From contig UREG01000016.1 of NCBI GenBank assembly GCA_900546795.1, forward strand, positions 1 through 31,285: DNA of 31,285 bases. The letters are read 5' to 3'. Below are positions 24,337 to 31,285 of the stretch, piece by piece; the stretch's first letter is position 1, and each line of letters begins with the position of its first letter. The translations under genes were made by a program, and so were the position numbers. The stretch comes from an uncultured Veillonellaceae bacterium. GTDB lineage: Bacteria > Bacillota > Negativicutes > Veillonellales > Megasphaeraceae. The notes beneath the pieces are model-generated. The model saw only the letters and a list, made by a program, of their open reading frames with translations, was not told the origin of the DNA and did no database searches.

Positions 24337-25948
24337 TGCCGCCGCCTCCTTTTTTCGACCATGGGGAAGGCCGATCTGTTTTTTTCCTCCTTGTCGGCAT
24401 GGTATCCCGCCAAACAGGCCGTTTCGGCTCCATAGCTGCTTCGTTTTCTATTTTCTCTGCCATCTGTTCAGCCGGCATTTCGTTTTCCGCTTCCGGCGGC
24501 GTCCATGCCGGGAAAGAGTCCTCTTCCTGTTTGACTATAGGGGACGCTTCTGCTTCGTCCGCATCTTTCGGCACGATCACTGGCATCGGTTCCGGCTCTT
24601 CCGGCAGCGCCGCCGGTTTCCGGGAAGCAGCATTCGCCCTCCTTGCCGGTTCTTTTTCCAACGGCCGCTTTTCGGAACCTTTCCAAGCCAGAAAAATATT
24701 CACTGCAAGCATAAGGACTCCCATCACAATAAAGACAAGCGCCCGCACCGAGTAGGAAAAGGACGTATCAAAAAAGCGGCAGGCAATCAGGGCAAACAAA
24801 ATCCCCAGCCCCCAGTTAATTTCCTGAACATGCCGATTTCTTCTATTGATAAACAAGAATTGCAGGCCAATCACCGCCGTATAGATATTGACGAGCGCAG
24901 TAATTCCTACGATCCCGATATCCTGGTACGCCAGCAGCGTCCCTACTGCAATCAGCACCGGAGAAAAGCCCAAAAGCAGCACGCCTTTTGTTCTTCTGCG
25001 AAGCGCCAGCAAATACAGCCCCATCGTAAGCAGGAAGAGCGCCATAAATACCAAAAGCCCCAGCCAGGATACATCATTCATATTCCGAATATCGATCCAT
25101 GTCGATTCCATGCTTCCTTTCAGCAGCACTCCAATCAATCCGATCTGCCCCAACGTCCGAAACGGCGTTCCCCACCGCCCCAGTCCTTTGATCAGCGAAC
25201 CGGAAAGAAAGGTCATTGCCGTCAAACACACATAAAACAAAATAGGAATGACTGTATCAACCCGTTCCATCGATACAATAAAACTGCAGTAAATCGCGAT
25301 GGCAAAAAACCAGGAAACCCAAACCAGGCGCTGGGAGATCTCTTTGGCACGAAGAAGCTGCACATAAAACGGAATAATGCCAGCCAGCGCCGGCCATACC
25401 CAATATACGCCGCCCCACAGCCGTTCGATATCCGGCTGAACGCCCCAAACCATACTCATGATCAGATAAAGCACAGCCAGCGAGGACGAGCGGAGCAAAT
25501 AAATCATCGGAAGTATCATCAGCAAGCCAAGCCCCAAATATCCAGCCATTCCATCACCTAAATAAAACGTTTCCTGCAGCGCTGCCAATACGGAAAACAA
25601 TAATATCCCATGGAAAATCCCCGCACCTTCGCTGATGCCGCTTCCCTGCCGCTTCCGCCACAATACCAGAAAGTTGATCAGCTGTGAAAATGCAATCAAA
25701 CCAACGCCAGTCCATAACCGGCTGGTCTGCGTCATCGTTCCCCAATTATACGCAATATACAATAATATCCCCAGCCCAACCATGACTGCGCCAATAATAT
25801 TGCATACCATATACGTCATCAACGAACCGCCGCCAGTAGGTCCGTACCGTTTTTCAATCTTTTTGGCTGCCTCTGCGGAAATAATCCCTTCATCGATCCA
25901 TTTCGGCAATTCCTGATACAGCCATTTTTTATATTTATCCAGCCCCAT
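24329..25948 (-). CDS. DUF2157 multi-pass membrane protein
   Basis: This 539-residue protein begins with the DUF2157 cytoplasmic segment (YKKWLYQELPKWIDEGIISA, then AAKKIEKRYG). About 12 membrane helices follow (about 45-420), including GAVMVGLGILLYIAYNWG. A cytoplasmic tail of about 120 residues is rich in Pro, Glu and Ala (EEPEPMPVIVPKDADE) and ends Lys/Gly-rich. The tail is unusually long for the family as I know it. GGAGG lies 4 nt before the ATG. It is followed by an overlapping small partner gene. Function is unknown. Its start is only 27 nt from the uspA terminator, so how it is transcribed is unclear. Confidence 0.83.
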   Translation of the reverse strand: MGLDKYKKWLYQELPKWIDEGIISAEAAKKIEKRYGPTGGGSLMTYMVCNIIGAVMVGLGILLYIAYNWGTMTQTSRLWTGVGLIAFSQLINFLVLWRKRQGSGISEGAGIFHGILLFSVLAALQETFYLGDGMAGYLGLGLLMILPMIYLLRSSSLAVLYLIMSMVWGVQPDIERLWGGVYWVWPALAGIIPFYVQLLRAKEISQRLVWVSWFFAIAIYCSFIVSMERVDTVIPILFYVCLTAMTFLSGSLIKGLGRWGTPFRTLGQIGLIGVLLKGSMESTWIDIRNMNDVSWLGLLVFMALFLLTMGLYLLALRRRTKGVLLLGFSPVLIAVGTLLAYQDIGIVGITALVNIYTAVIGLQFLFINRRNRHVQEINWGLGILFALIACRFFDTSFSYSVRALVFIVMGVLMLAVNIFLAWKGSEKRPLEKEPARRANAASRKPAALPEEPEPMPVIVPKDADEAEASPIVKQEEDSFPAWTPPEAENEMPAEQMAEKIENEAAMEPKRPVWRDTMPTRRKKTDRPSPWSKKGGGGNE

Positions 25949-25974
25949 AAAGCCTCCTTACTTCTCTGTATATA

Positions 25975-26016
25975 CAAAAAAGGCTTTGCCGCCTCAGCGC
26001 GATACAAAGCCTTTTA
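25975..26016 (-). terminator. Intrinsic terminator of the uspA-like gene
   Basis: AAAAGGCTTTG pairs with CAAAGCCTTTT around a 14-nt GC-rich loop, followed by T residues on the minus strand, 10 nt after the stop. Confidence 0.77.
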
Positions 26017-26025
26017 GCCACTAAC

Positions 26026-26472
26026 TTATTTTACAATCAATACCGGGCAGACAGAATGGCTTACAATATAGCTGCTGACGCTGCCCATGAACAACCCTTT
26101 CAAAGGCCCCAAGCCACGGCTCCCCATAACGATCAGGTTTGCGTCGAACTTTTTGGCTACCGCCAAAATAGCCGGCCCCGGAGATCCTACTTCAAATACA
26201 GTTTTGACAGGTACATCGGCAGGAACCATTTTTGATAACTCTTCCAATACGCCTTTTCCCGTTTCTTCCATGTCCATAGCCACCTGTTCCGTGACATAAC
26301 CGCTTCCGCTCGGAATCTGATCAAAGTTGGAGATAACGGAAACAATATTGGCTACATAGACTAAGGTAAGCTGTGCTTTAGCGCCTTCTGCTATCGCGAT
26401 TGCATGTTCCAGCGCCCGTTTCGCATTATCAGAACCGTCAACAGGCACTAATATATTTTTATAATGATCCAT
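26026..26472 (-). CDS. Universal stress protein, ATP-binding UspA type
   Basis: This 148-residue single-domain Usp starts YKNILVPVDGSDNAKRALEH (about 4-23). It has an intact nucleotide-binding signature G-x2-G-x9-G-S in MGSRGLGPLKGLFMGSVS (about 116-133) and the C-terminal strand VCPVLIVK. ATP-binding Usps act in stress tolerance, often by dimerising around ATP; the precise role is unknown. AAAGGAGG lies before the ATG. A 14-bp palindrome sits directly upstream of the ribosome site. It is monocistronic. Confidence 0.94.
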   Translation of the reverse strand: MDHYKNILVPVDGSDNAKRALEHAIAIAEGAKAQLTLVYVANIVSVISNFDQIPSGSGYVTEQVAMDMEETGKGVLEELSKMVPADVPVKTVFEVGSPGPAILAVAKKFDANLIVMGSRGLGPLKGLFMGSVSSYIVSHSVCPVLIVK

Positions 26473-26487
26473 AATGATTCCTCCTTT

Positions 26488-26501
26488 GGAATGATCATTC
26501 C
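26488..26501. repeat. Perfect palindrome upstream of the uspA-like gene
   Basis: GGAATGATCATTCC, perfectly symmetrical, 15 nt before the start codon and just upstream of GGAGG. Part of it can also pair with GGAATCAT beside the ribosome site. It may be an operator or a translational switch. No convincing promoter could be assigned in the 105-nt gap. Confidence 0.5.
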
Positions 26502-26577
26502 TCTTTCTTTGGTATAACTGTAATATTCGCTAAAAAAACGCCTATTCCTCTCTATATTCCCAAAGTTTTTTTATTTT

Positions 26578-27339
26578 TTACAACATGGATTGTAAAAAAG
26601 CCTGCGTTCTTGGAGACTGCGGATTGCCAAACACTTCCTGCGGCGTTCCCTCTTCTTCTACGATCCCGCCGGCCATGAACAATACGCGGTCAGATACCTC
26701 TCGGGCAAATGCCATTTCATGGGTAACAATGATCATCGTCATGTTTTCATCGGCCAGCCGTTTGATCGTTTTCAAAACCTCCCCGGTCAGTTCCGGATCC
26801 AGCGCGCTCGTCGGTTCGTCAAACAGCATAATCGCCGGATTCATTGCCAGAGCCCGCGCGATTGCAACCCGCTGTTTCTGTCCGCCGCTTAGCCGCGACG
26901 GATACATATCCCGTTTATCCCAAAGCCCCACTTTTTCCAGCAGCTCTTTTGCAATCGGATAGATCTCTTCTTTTTTCATTCCTTTTACGATCTGCGGCGC
27001 TTCCATGATGTTTTCCAATACGGTCATATGAGGGAATAGATTGAAATGCTGAAATACCATTCCCATTTTTAGACATATTGCCCGAACTTCTTCCGGAGAA
27101 CTGTATACGCTGCGAGCCTGTCCCTCTTTTTGCTCCGCAAGCGGCTGCCCATCGACATAAATCGAACCGCCGTCTATCGTTTCCAACTGGCACAAACAAC
27201 GAAGAAAGGTACTTTTCCCGCCGCCGCTCGGCCCGATCATCGATACGACTTCCCCTTTTTTCATGCGCAGAGAAACGTCTTTCAGCACCTGCATACCATT
27301 AAATTCTTTTTTAATATGATCCATTACGATAAAATCCAT
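26578..27339 (-). CDS. Polar amino-acid ABC transporter, ATP-binding protein
   Basis: This 253-residue GlnQ-type ATPase has Walker A GPSGGGKST (36-44), Q-loop Q97 in MVFQHFNLFPHMTVLEN, signature LSGGQKQR (about 150-157), Walker B IMLFDEPTSALD (about 170-181) and switch His in IVTHEMAFAREVSD. A longer segment between Walker A and the Q-loop (EGQARSVYSSPEEVRAICLK) fits some amino-acid transporter ATPases. AAGGAG is before the ATG. It is the last gene of the SBP-SBP-permease-ATPase operon, 11 nt after the permease. The transported amino acid is not determinable. Confidence 0.95.
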   Translation of the reverse strand: MDFIVMDHIKKEFNGMQVLKDVSLRMKKGEVVSMIGPSGGGKSTFLRCLCQLETIDGGSIYVDGQPLAEQKEGQARSVYSSPEEVRAICLKMGMVFQHFNLFPHMTVLENIMEAPQIVKGMKKEEIYPIAKELLEKVGLWDKRDMYPSRLSGGQKQRVAIARALAMNPAIMLFDEPTSALDPELTGEVLKTIKRLADENMTMIIVTHEMAFAREVSDRVLFMAGGIVEEEGTPQEVFGNPQSPRTQAFLQSML

Positions 27340-27350
27340 GAGCCTGCTCC

Positions 27351-28001
27351 TTATTCATCATACACGGCAAATCGTTTTTCCAAATAATTAAAGATTTCCG
27401 TCAATATAAAGGTAAATACCAGATAAAACACCGCTGCCACCGCAAATGCAGTCGTATCGAAATCCCGCTGTACGATAGACCGGGTCATTCGGAGAATATC
27501 ATTCATCGCCAGCACATATACCAACGACGTATCTTTAAGCAGCGTAATTGTTTCATTCGCAATCGGCGGAAGCACCCGCTTTACCACCTGCGGAAATACG
27601 ATACGGCGCATCGTCTGCAAATATGTCAGGCCCAATACTTTCGCTCCTTCATATTGCCCCCGCTCGATCGATTGGATACCGCCGCGGAAAATTTCCGCAA
27701 AATACGCCGCATAATTCAGCACAAAAGCAATAATTGCCGCCGGAAACGCATCGAGTTCCAGCCCGCTGACCAAAAACGGAAGCCCAAAATAAATAAATAA
27801 TATCTGCAGCATCAGCGGCGTTCCGCGCATCACATAAATATATGCGCTGATCAGCATGCGCAGCGGCGCTATCTTCGATATCCGCCCCAGGGACAACACT
27901 ACACCGGTAGGCAAACTCAGCACAATTGTCACAAAAAACATTTGCGCCGTCACTACCAGCCCTTCCATCAACGAAGGAATGATCGACAATACATACTCCA
28001 T
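27351..28001 (-). CDS. Polar amino-acid ABC transporter, permease
   Basis: This 216-residue HisM/GlnP-type inner-membrane subunit has about five membrane helices. An early segment is FFVTIVLSLPTGVVLSLGRI. The AYIYVMRGTPLMLQILFIYFG region is typical, and the EAA coupling motif is in GIQSIERGQYEGAKVLGLTY and GLTYLQTMRRIVFPQ (about 105-138). GGAGAG precedes the ATG at 28001. It lies downstream of a stable hairpin that separates it from the binding-protein genes, and 11 nt upstream of the ATPase gene. Confidence 0.95.
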   Translation of the reverse strand: MEYVLSIIPSLMEGLVVTAQMFFVTIVLSLPTGVVLSLGRISKIAPLRMLISAYIYVMRGTPLMLQILFIYFGLPFLVSGLELDAFPAAIIAFVLNYAAYFAEIFRGGIQSIERGQYEGAKVLGLTYLQTMRRIVFPQVVKRVLPPIANETITLLKDTSLVYVLAMNDILRMTRSIVQRDFDTTAFAVAAVFYLVFTFILTEIFNYLEKRFAVYDE

Positions 28002-28030
28002 AATGACTCTCCTATTCTATAACAAACGAG

Positions 28031-28058
28031 AGAGGAGTGTTCCGAAGAATACTCCTCT
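28031..28058 (-). other. Stable UUCG hairpin between binding-protein and permease genes
   Basis: A 12-bp stem (AGAGGAGTATTC / GAACACTCCTCT, one G-U) is closed by a C(UUCG)G tetraloop on the minus strand. It has no T run, so it is more likely an mRNA 3'-end stabiliser or processing barrier than a terminator. Such hairpins commonly keep binding proteins in excess over membrane subunits. Confidence 0.6.
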
Positions 28059-28067
28059 TCCTTACCT

Positions 28068-28862
28068 TTATTTCGTTACGTCTTTACCAAACCATTTTTC
28101 AGAAATCTTAGCTGACGTACCATCTTTTTTCATATCGGTAAATGCCTGATTGATCTTATCCCGCAGCAGCGTATCTTCTTTCCGAAGGCCTACGCCGAAC
28201 AATTCACTGCCCATCGAATCATCCAAAGCCCGGAATGCGCCTGGTTTCTGCTGCATATAATACCGGCCGACAACGCTGTCTACCAGCATGCCGTCAATAC
28301 GGCCTAATTCCAAGTCCATGAACGCTGCTACAAAGTCGCCATACAATTTGACTTCTTTCAAAGACTTTTTAAACGGCTCATCTTTATCCAGCGCCGTTAC
28401 CGAACTGCTGCCTTCCTGCGTCCCCAGCAGTTTGCCGTTAAAGTCCGCTTTTGCCTGTATCGGCGAATCTGCTTTTACTACCAAAATCTGCTGATTATCC
28501 ATATATGGGTTGGAGAAATCAATCGCCTTTTTCCGTTCTTCCGTAATCGTCAGACCGTTCCAAAGCAAATCTACTTTTTTGCTTTTCAGTTCGGCTTCTT
28601 TGGCAGACCAGTCGATCGCTTTGAATTCTACCGGGATATTCAGGCGTTTGCCCACTTCCGTTGCCATGTCGATATCAAAGCCAACGATCTTTCCGCTGTC
28701 ATCTCGAAATCCCATCGGCGGGAAATTATCGTCCAGCCCAACCGTTATTTTCTGCGGAAGCGTCTGCGCCGCCTCTTTTTTAGCATCTCCGCCGCAGCCT
28801 GCAATCATGGCTACTGCCGCGATCATTGCCATACCGGCAATTAATTTCTTTTTCCAACTCAT
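28068..28862 (-). CDS. Amino-acid ABC transporter substrate-binding lipoprotein (second of two)
   Basis: This 264-residue family 3 solute-binding protein has a lipoprotein signal (MSWKKKLIAG..., lipobox MIAGC, Cys23). The binding-domain signature is VGLDDNFPPMGFRDDSGKIV and GFDIDMATEVGKRL, with IDWSAKEAELKSKKVDLLWN and GLTITEERKKAIDFS typical of polar amino-acid binders. I chose the ATG at 28862 because GGTGG is 5 nt upstream; a GTG 9 nt earlier is possible. It follows a close paralog by 20 nt, which suggests the transporter uses two binding proteins with different ligands. Confidence 0.93.
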   Translation of the reverse strand: MSWKKKLIAGMAMIAAVAMIAGCGGDAKKEAAQTLPQKITVGLDDNFPPMGFRDDSGKIVGFDIDMATEVGKRLNIPVEFKAIDWSAKEAELKSKKVDLLWNGLTITEERKKAIDFSNPYMDNQQILVVKADSPIQAKADFNGKLLGTQEGSSSVTALDKDEPFKKSLKEVKLYGDFVAAFMDLELGRIDGMLVDSVVGRYYMQQKPGAFRALDDSMGSELFGVGLRKEDTLLRDKINQAFTDMKKDGTSAKISEKWFGKDVTK

Positions 28863-28882
28863 CACTGCCACCTATTCCTCTC

Positions 28883-29692
28883 TTATTTGCCTGTATAAGA
28901 AATATCTTCACCGTACCATTTCATAAAGATCTGTTTCATTGTACCGTCTTTTTCCATATCCGTCAGCACTTTATCCAATTTTTCTTTTAATTCTTTATTA
29001 TCCAGCTGAACCCCTACGGCATCTACCTCTACACCAAACCGATCCGGCAAAATTTCCAATCCTTCATTTTTCTGTGCGATATAGTACCGAGCGGCAATTT
29101 CATCTGCCAATACAGCATCCAAACGCCCTACTTTCAAATCCATCAGCGCGGAAACGATATCCGGATATTTTTTCAGTTCTTTAAAGCTCTTTTCCAGTTC
29201 CGGATTTTTTGCCAGCACATCAATCGCCGTGCTTCCATCCTGCGTTCCCACTGTTTTGCCTGCCAAATCAGCAGCGCCTTTCATATCCGAACCTTTCAGC
29301 ACTACGATAACCTGTCCGGATACCTGATACGGCCGAGTAAAGAGAATGCTCTTTTCCCGTTCCGGCGTCGGTGTCAGGCCGTTCCAAATCGCATCGATTT
29401 TCTTGCCATTGAGCTCGGCTTCTTTAGCAGACCAGTCAATCGGTTTAAATTCAACTTCTACCCCCAACCGTTTTGCTGCTTCCTTCGCCAGTTCAATATC
29501 CGAACCAATCAGATTCCCGTCCTTATCACGGAATCCTACCGGCGGATAATTGTCGTCCAGCCCAATTACCAACTTCGTATTTGCCTTTGCCGGCTCACTC
29601 GTCGGCGTGCTGCTTGTCGTCCCGCAGCCGCTTACCGCCATTAATGTTATCATTGCTGCAACCCCTGCTATAAGTCCTTTTTTCCAGTTCAT
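28883..29692 (-). CDS. Amino-acid ABC transporter substrate-binding lipoprotein (first of two)
   Basis: This 269-residue solute-binding protein starts MNWKKGLIAG, with a lipobox ending AVSGC (Cys23) and a Ser/Thr/Pro linker. LVIGLDDNYPPVGFRDKDGN, IDWSAKEAELNGKKIDAIWN and GLTPTPEREKSILFTRPY mark the type 2 periplasmic-binding fold. VGTQDGSTAIDVL is the typical ligand-contact region. GGGGGA lies 8 nt before the ATG. It is the first gene of the operon, after a leader of about 165 nt. It is similar along its whole length to the next gene, so the pair is a tandem duplication. Confidence 0.94.
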   Translation of the reverse strand: MNWKKGLIAGVAAMITLMAVSGCGTTSSTPTSEPAKANTKLVIGLDDNYPPVGFRDKDGNLIGSDIELAKEAAKRLGVEVEFKPIDWSAKEAELNGKKIDAIWNGLTPTPEREKSILFTRPYQVSGQVIVVLKGSDMKGAADLAGKTVGTQDGSTAIDVLAKNPELEKSFKELKKYPDIVSALMDLKVGRLDAVLADEIAARYYIAQKNEGLEILPDRFGVEVDAVGVQLDNKELKEKLDKVLTDMEKDGTMKQIFMKWYGEDISYTGK

Positions 29693-29753
29693 GATCCATT
29701 CCCCCGATTTAAAATAATTTAAACTGCCATTATTTTTTCTTCATCATGACTGA

Positions 29754-29831
29754 CTAGCAATGATATGCCGTTCCTCCGCATCCGGTAGGAACGCTGGTCA
29801 TTTTTCCTTTTTTCCATCTCTTGATTCCCAT
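29754..29831 (-). CDS. Possible 25-codon leader peptide of the amino-acid ABC operon
   Basis: A short ORF lies in the operon leader. AGGGG is 8 nt before its ATG. The start codon lies in one arm of the inverted repeat CCCATAC...GTATGGG. The peptide is basic at first (MGIKRWKKGK) and ends PTGCGGTAYHC, with two Cys. A hairpin (CGTTCCT/AGGAACG) lies within it. It could be a regulatory leader or a small secreted-type peptide; I recognise no family. Confidence 0.35.
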   Translation of the reverse strand: MGIKRWKKGKMTSVPTGCGGTAYHC

Positions 29832-29862
29832 ACCAACAACCCCTGTGCTTTAGTATGGGCTT

Positions 29863-29891
29863 ATTATACTTTATCATAGTAAAGAAGTAAA
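29863..29891 (-). promoter_or_regulatory. Promoter of the amino-acid ABC operon
   Basis: TTTACT, 17 nt, TATAAT on the minus strand. A start near 29856 would give a leader of about 165 nt. Confidence 0.6.
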
Positions 29892-29920
29892 GTGTTTTCC
29901 GAAAAATTTTTCAAAAATTT

Positions 29921-30412
29921 TCATTCCTTTTTTTCTTTCTGCTCCCGCACTGTTTTTAAAATCTCTGCTTTCGCTTTTTTCGTTAAAAAGGCAAGCTCCG
30001 CCGAAAGAAGAGAAATGCCGCCTTCGGTCGGCATCCCCACTTCAATTTCCCGCCACGTACTGCGGAAGGCAACAATATATTCATATTCAATAAACACATA
30101 GGCCGCCGCTTCATTTCGCTGCATTTTCCAATAATCTGCAAACGATTCCGCTTTGCGGCGCACTACCAGCCCCCGCTCCGTAACATAACACAAAACATCC
30201 CGGCAGCGATGCATTCTCCACAAGCAAAACAGTAGTAACAACGCATTATCCAATTTCCCAATCATACTCTGATCCTGCAGCATATCCCAAAACAAATATC
30301 CGCCGATCAACGCAAAAAATACCAGTCCGCCATATACCAATGCAGGCGCCGCCTCATAGGCTTTGAGCACTTCACCGCATTCAAACTGGCTTGTATTTTC
30401 ATCTGCTTTCAT
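29921..30412 (-). CDS. Hypothetical membrane protein with two helices
   Basis: I do not recognise this 163-residue protein. Two hydrophobic segments are visible (ALVYGGLVFFALIGGYLFW, about 24-42, and NALLLLFCLW, about 56-65). A probably cytoplasmic beta-rich domain follows (VTERGLVVRRKAESFADYWK, then YVFIEYEYIVAFRST), with a Lys/Glu-rich C-terminal helix. The pattern of two helices plus strands recalls small bacterial PH-like membrane proteins, but that is a guess. GGAGG, 5 nt before the ATG, overlaps the end of the sulfatase gene, so the two are probably co-transcribed. Confidence 0.75.
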   Translation of the reverse strand: MKADENTSQFECGEVLKAYEAAPALVYGGLVFFALIGGYLFWDMLQDQSMIGKLDNALLLLFCLWRMHRCRDVLCYVTERGLVVRRKAESFADYWKMQRNEAAAYVFIEYEYIVAFRSTWREIEVGMPTEGGISLLSAELAFLTKKAKAEILKTVREQKEKKE

Positions 30413-30421
30413 AACATCCTC

Positions 30422-31285
30422 CTACGACGTTTGCTCCCGTTCCTTTTTAGCCGGCCGGAGCAGCTCTTCATGCCGGACAATATAACCGGTTAAATCACAC
30501 CAGCCCTCGCTGATCTGCTGATAAGGATTTTCTTCCATCAATTCCGTCTCCACCGGATCTTTAGAAACTTCCAGCGACTGAGCACGCAACTCTCCCATAC
30601 AGCCGATCCGTTCCGTTGTCAGCCAATGATACGGCGTAACCACTTCCTCTATCTTTTCCCGCAGTGAAGGAACGATAGAGTAATAGGCAAAACCTGCAGG
30701 CGCTAAAAGTTCCATCAGCGTCGGCATGATATGCATATGGCTCCCGATCGTATTTCCCGCAAACCATTCCGGCTTCAACTCCTTCTGATACATCATAAAA
30801 GAAGTACAGGCGCTTTCTCGGATCGTATAATCTCGATTCAGCAGCGAGGTCTTCGGCAGATCGCCGGGAAAATGCGAATGATCGCCTGTAATAACAATCA
30901 GCGCGTCTTCATACTGTTCCTGAATCTTCCGCACAAATGCAAACAGCGCCTGATCGGAATACCAATGCGTCCCCAATCCCTTCTGCAGCTCTTTTTCTCG
31001 TTTCACATCGTCCGGTGCGTCCGGCATCACCTGCTCTGTATCAAACCCGTATTTCTCAATAGGGATAGTATACGGTCCATGGTTGGACGTGGTATACACA
31101 AAATGAAACGCCGGTTTATCGTCATCTGATTCAATAATATGTTTTGCTGCATTTTCCAAAAACACATGATCATAGATCCCAACCCAAGTCTGCGGCGACC
31201 CTGGCGGACAAAACTCCGTTGCGCTGTAAACCTCATCAAACCCCTGCCCCGGACAAAAATGCGTGTAGTTTCCATTTCCGGTATT
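30422..31285 (-). CDS. Sulfatase / LtaS-like phosphoglycerol transferase, N-terminus cut by window edge
   Basis: The 287 visible residues are the C-terminal part of an alkaline-phosphatase-superfamily domain. The reading frame is open to the window end. FVYTTSNHGPYTIP and VITGDHSHFPGD match metal-binding segments of lipoteichoic-acid synthases and related phosphoglycerol or phosphoethanolamine transferases. Upstream, NYTHFCPGQGFDEVYSATEF and TWVGIYDHVFLENAAKHI belong to the same domain. The usual N-terminal membrane helices and the nucleophile Thr must lie outside the window. A GTG at 31165 is internal and not the real start. The substrate (lipoteichoic acid, glycolipid or LPS-type decoration) cannot be told. 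Confidence 0.85.
   Translation of the reverse strand, partial: NTGNGNYTHFCPGQGFDEVYSATEFCPPGSPQTWVGIYDHVFLENAAKHIIESDDDKPAFHFVYTTSNHGPYTIPIEKYGFDTEQVMPDAPDDVKREKELQKGLGTHWYSDQALFAFVRKIQEQYEDALIVITGDHSHFPGDLPKTSLLNRDYTIRESACTSFMMYQKELKPEWFAGNTIGSHMHIMPTLMELLAPAGFAYYSIVPSLREKIEEVVTPYHWLTTERIGCMGELRAQSLEVSKDPVETELMEENPYQQISEGWCDLTGYIVRHEELLRPAKKEREQTS

Noticed and set aside
29719..29817. 32-codon ORF in the ABC operon leader
   Set aside because: Its ribosome site is poor and it overlaps the better-spaced 25-codon ORF. It is kept only as part of the leader finding.
29899..29921. AT-only hairpin after the 163-residue membrane protein gene
   Set aside because: AAAAATTTTT repeats can fold, but the stem has no GC pairs, so it is not a convincing terminator.
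1..31285. CRISPR array, insertion sequence, rRNA gene, T-box or known riboswitch
   Set aside because: No regularly spaced repeats, transposase motifs, rRNA sequence or T-box (GGGTGG-type) element was found on either strand.

Overview
The window looks like a chromosomal segment from an anaerobic member of the Bacillota. The evidence is a ylm/divIVA division cluster (pgeF, yggS, sepF, ylmH, divIVA), the rnmV-rsmA pair, Firmicute-type Shine-Dalgarno and promoter sequences, and a very large fused 2-hydroxyacyl-CoA dehydratase activase of the kind found in amino-acid-fermenting anaerobes. A Negativicutes relative would fit, but that is inference because no rRNA or outer-membrane marker is present. 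Nearly every gene is on the minus strand. The exceptions are one siroheme reductase gene and one tRNA-Ser gene.

Read in the direction of minus-strand transcription, from high to low coordinates, the window opens with a partial LtaS-like sulfatase and a small membrane protein. Next is a polar amino-acid ABC operon: a leader with a possible 25-codon peptide, two tandem lipoprotein binding proteins, a permease and an ATPase. A UspA protein follows, then a DUF2157 membrane protein with a small membrane-anchored partner, and two tandem M20 (PepT-like) peptidases. After these come tRNA-Ser(GCU) on the plus strand, the rnmV-rsmA operon and an atypical cation-diffusion-facilitator protein.

The one clearly accessory island is 17.1-18.3 kb. 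It holds a broken C-terminal remnant of a TNT-type (NAD+ glycohydrolase) polymorphic toxin. The remnant overlaps by 4 bp (ATGA) a frameshifted copy of a small probable immunity gene. A second, intact copy of the immunity gene lies upstream with its own promoter, a 39-codon ORF and a terminator. I consider this the most interesting part of the window.

Beyond the island is a plus-strand nitrite/sulfite reductase gene, divergent from a B12-binding radical SAM gene (TIGR03960 type). The radical SAM gene leads into pgeF, yggS, sepF, proC, ylmH and divIVA, which join envelope editing, PLP homeostasis, Z-ring anchoring, proline synthesis and polar growth. The 1428-residue activase follows after a terminator, and then uvrB, a DUF1904 gene and uvrA, the last cut by the window start. 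This repair operon is unusual in having a tautomerase-fold gene between uvrB and uvrA.

No insertion sequence, CRISPR array, rRNA gene or replication origin was seen. All family assignments come from reading motifs and were not confirmed by database search.
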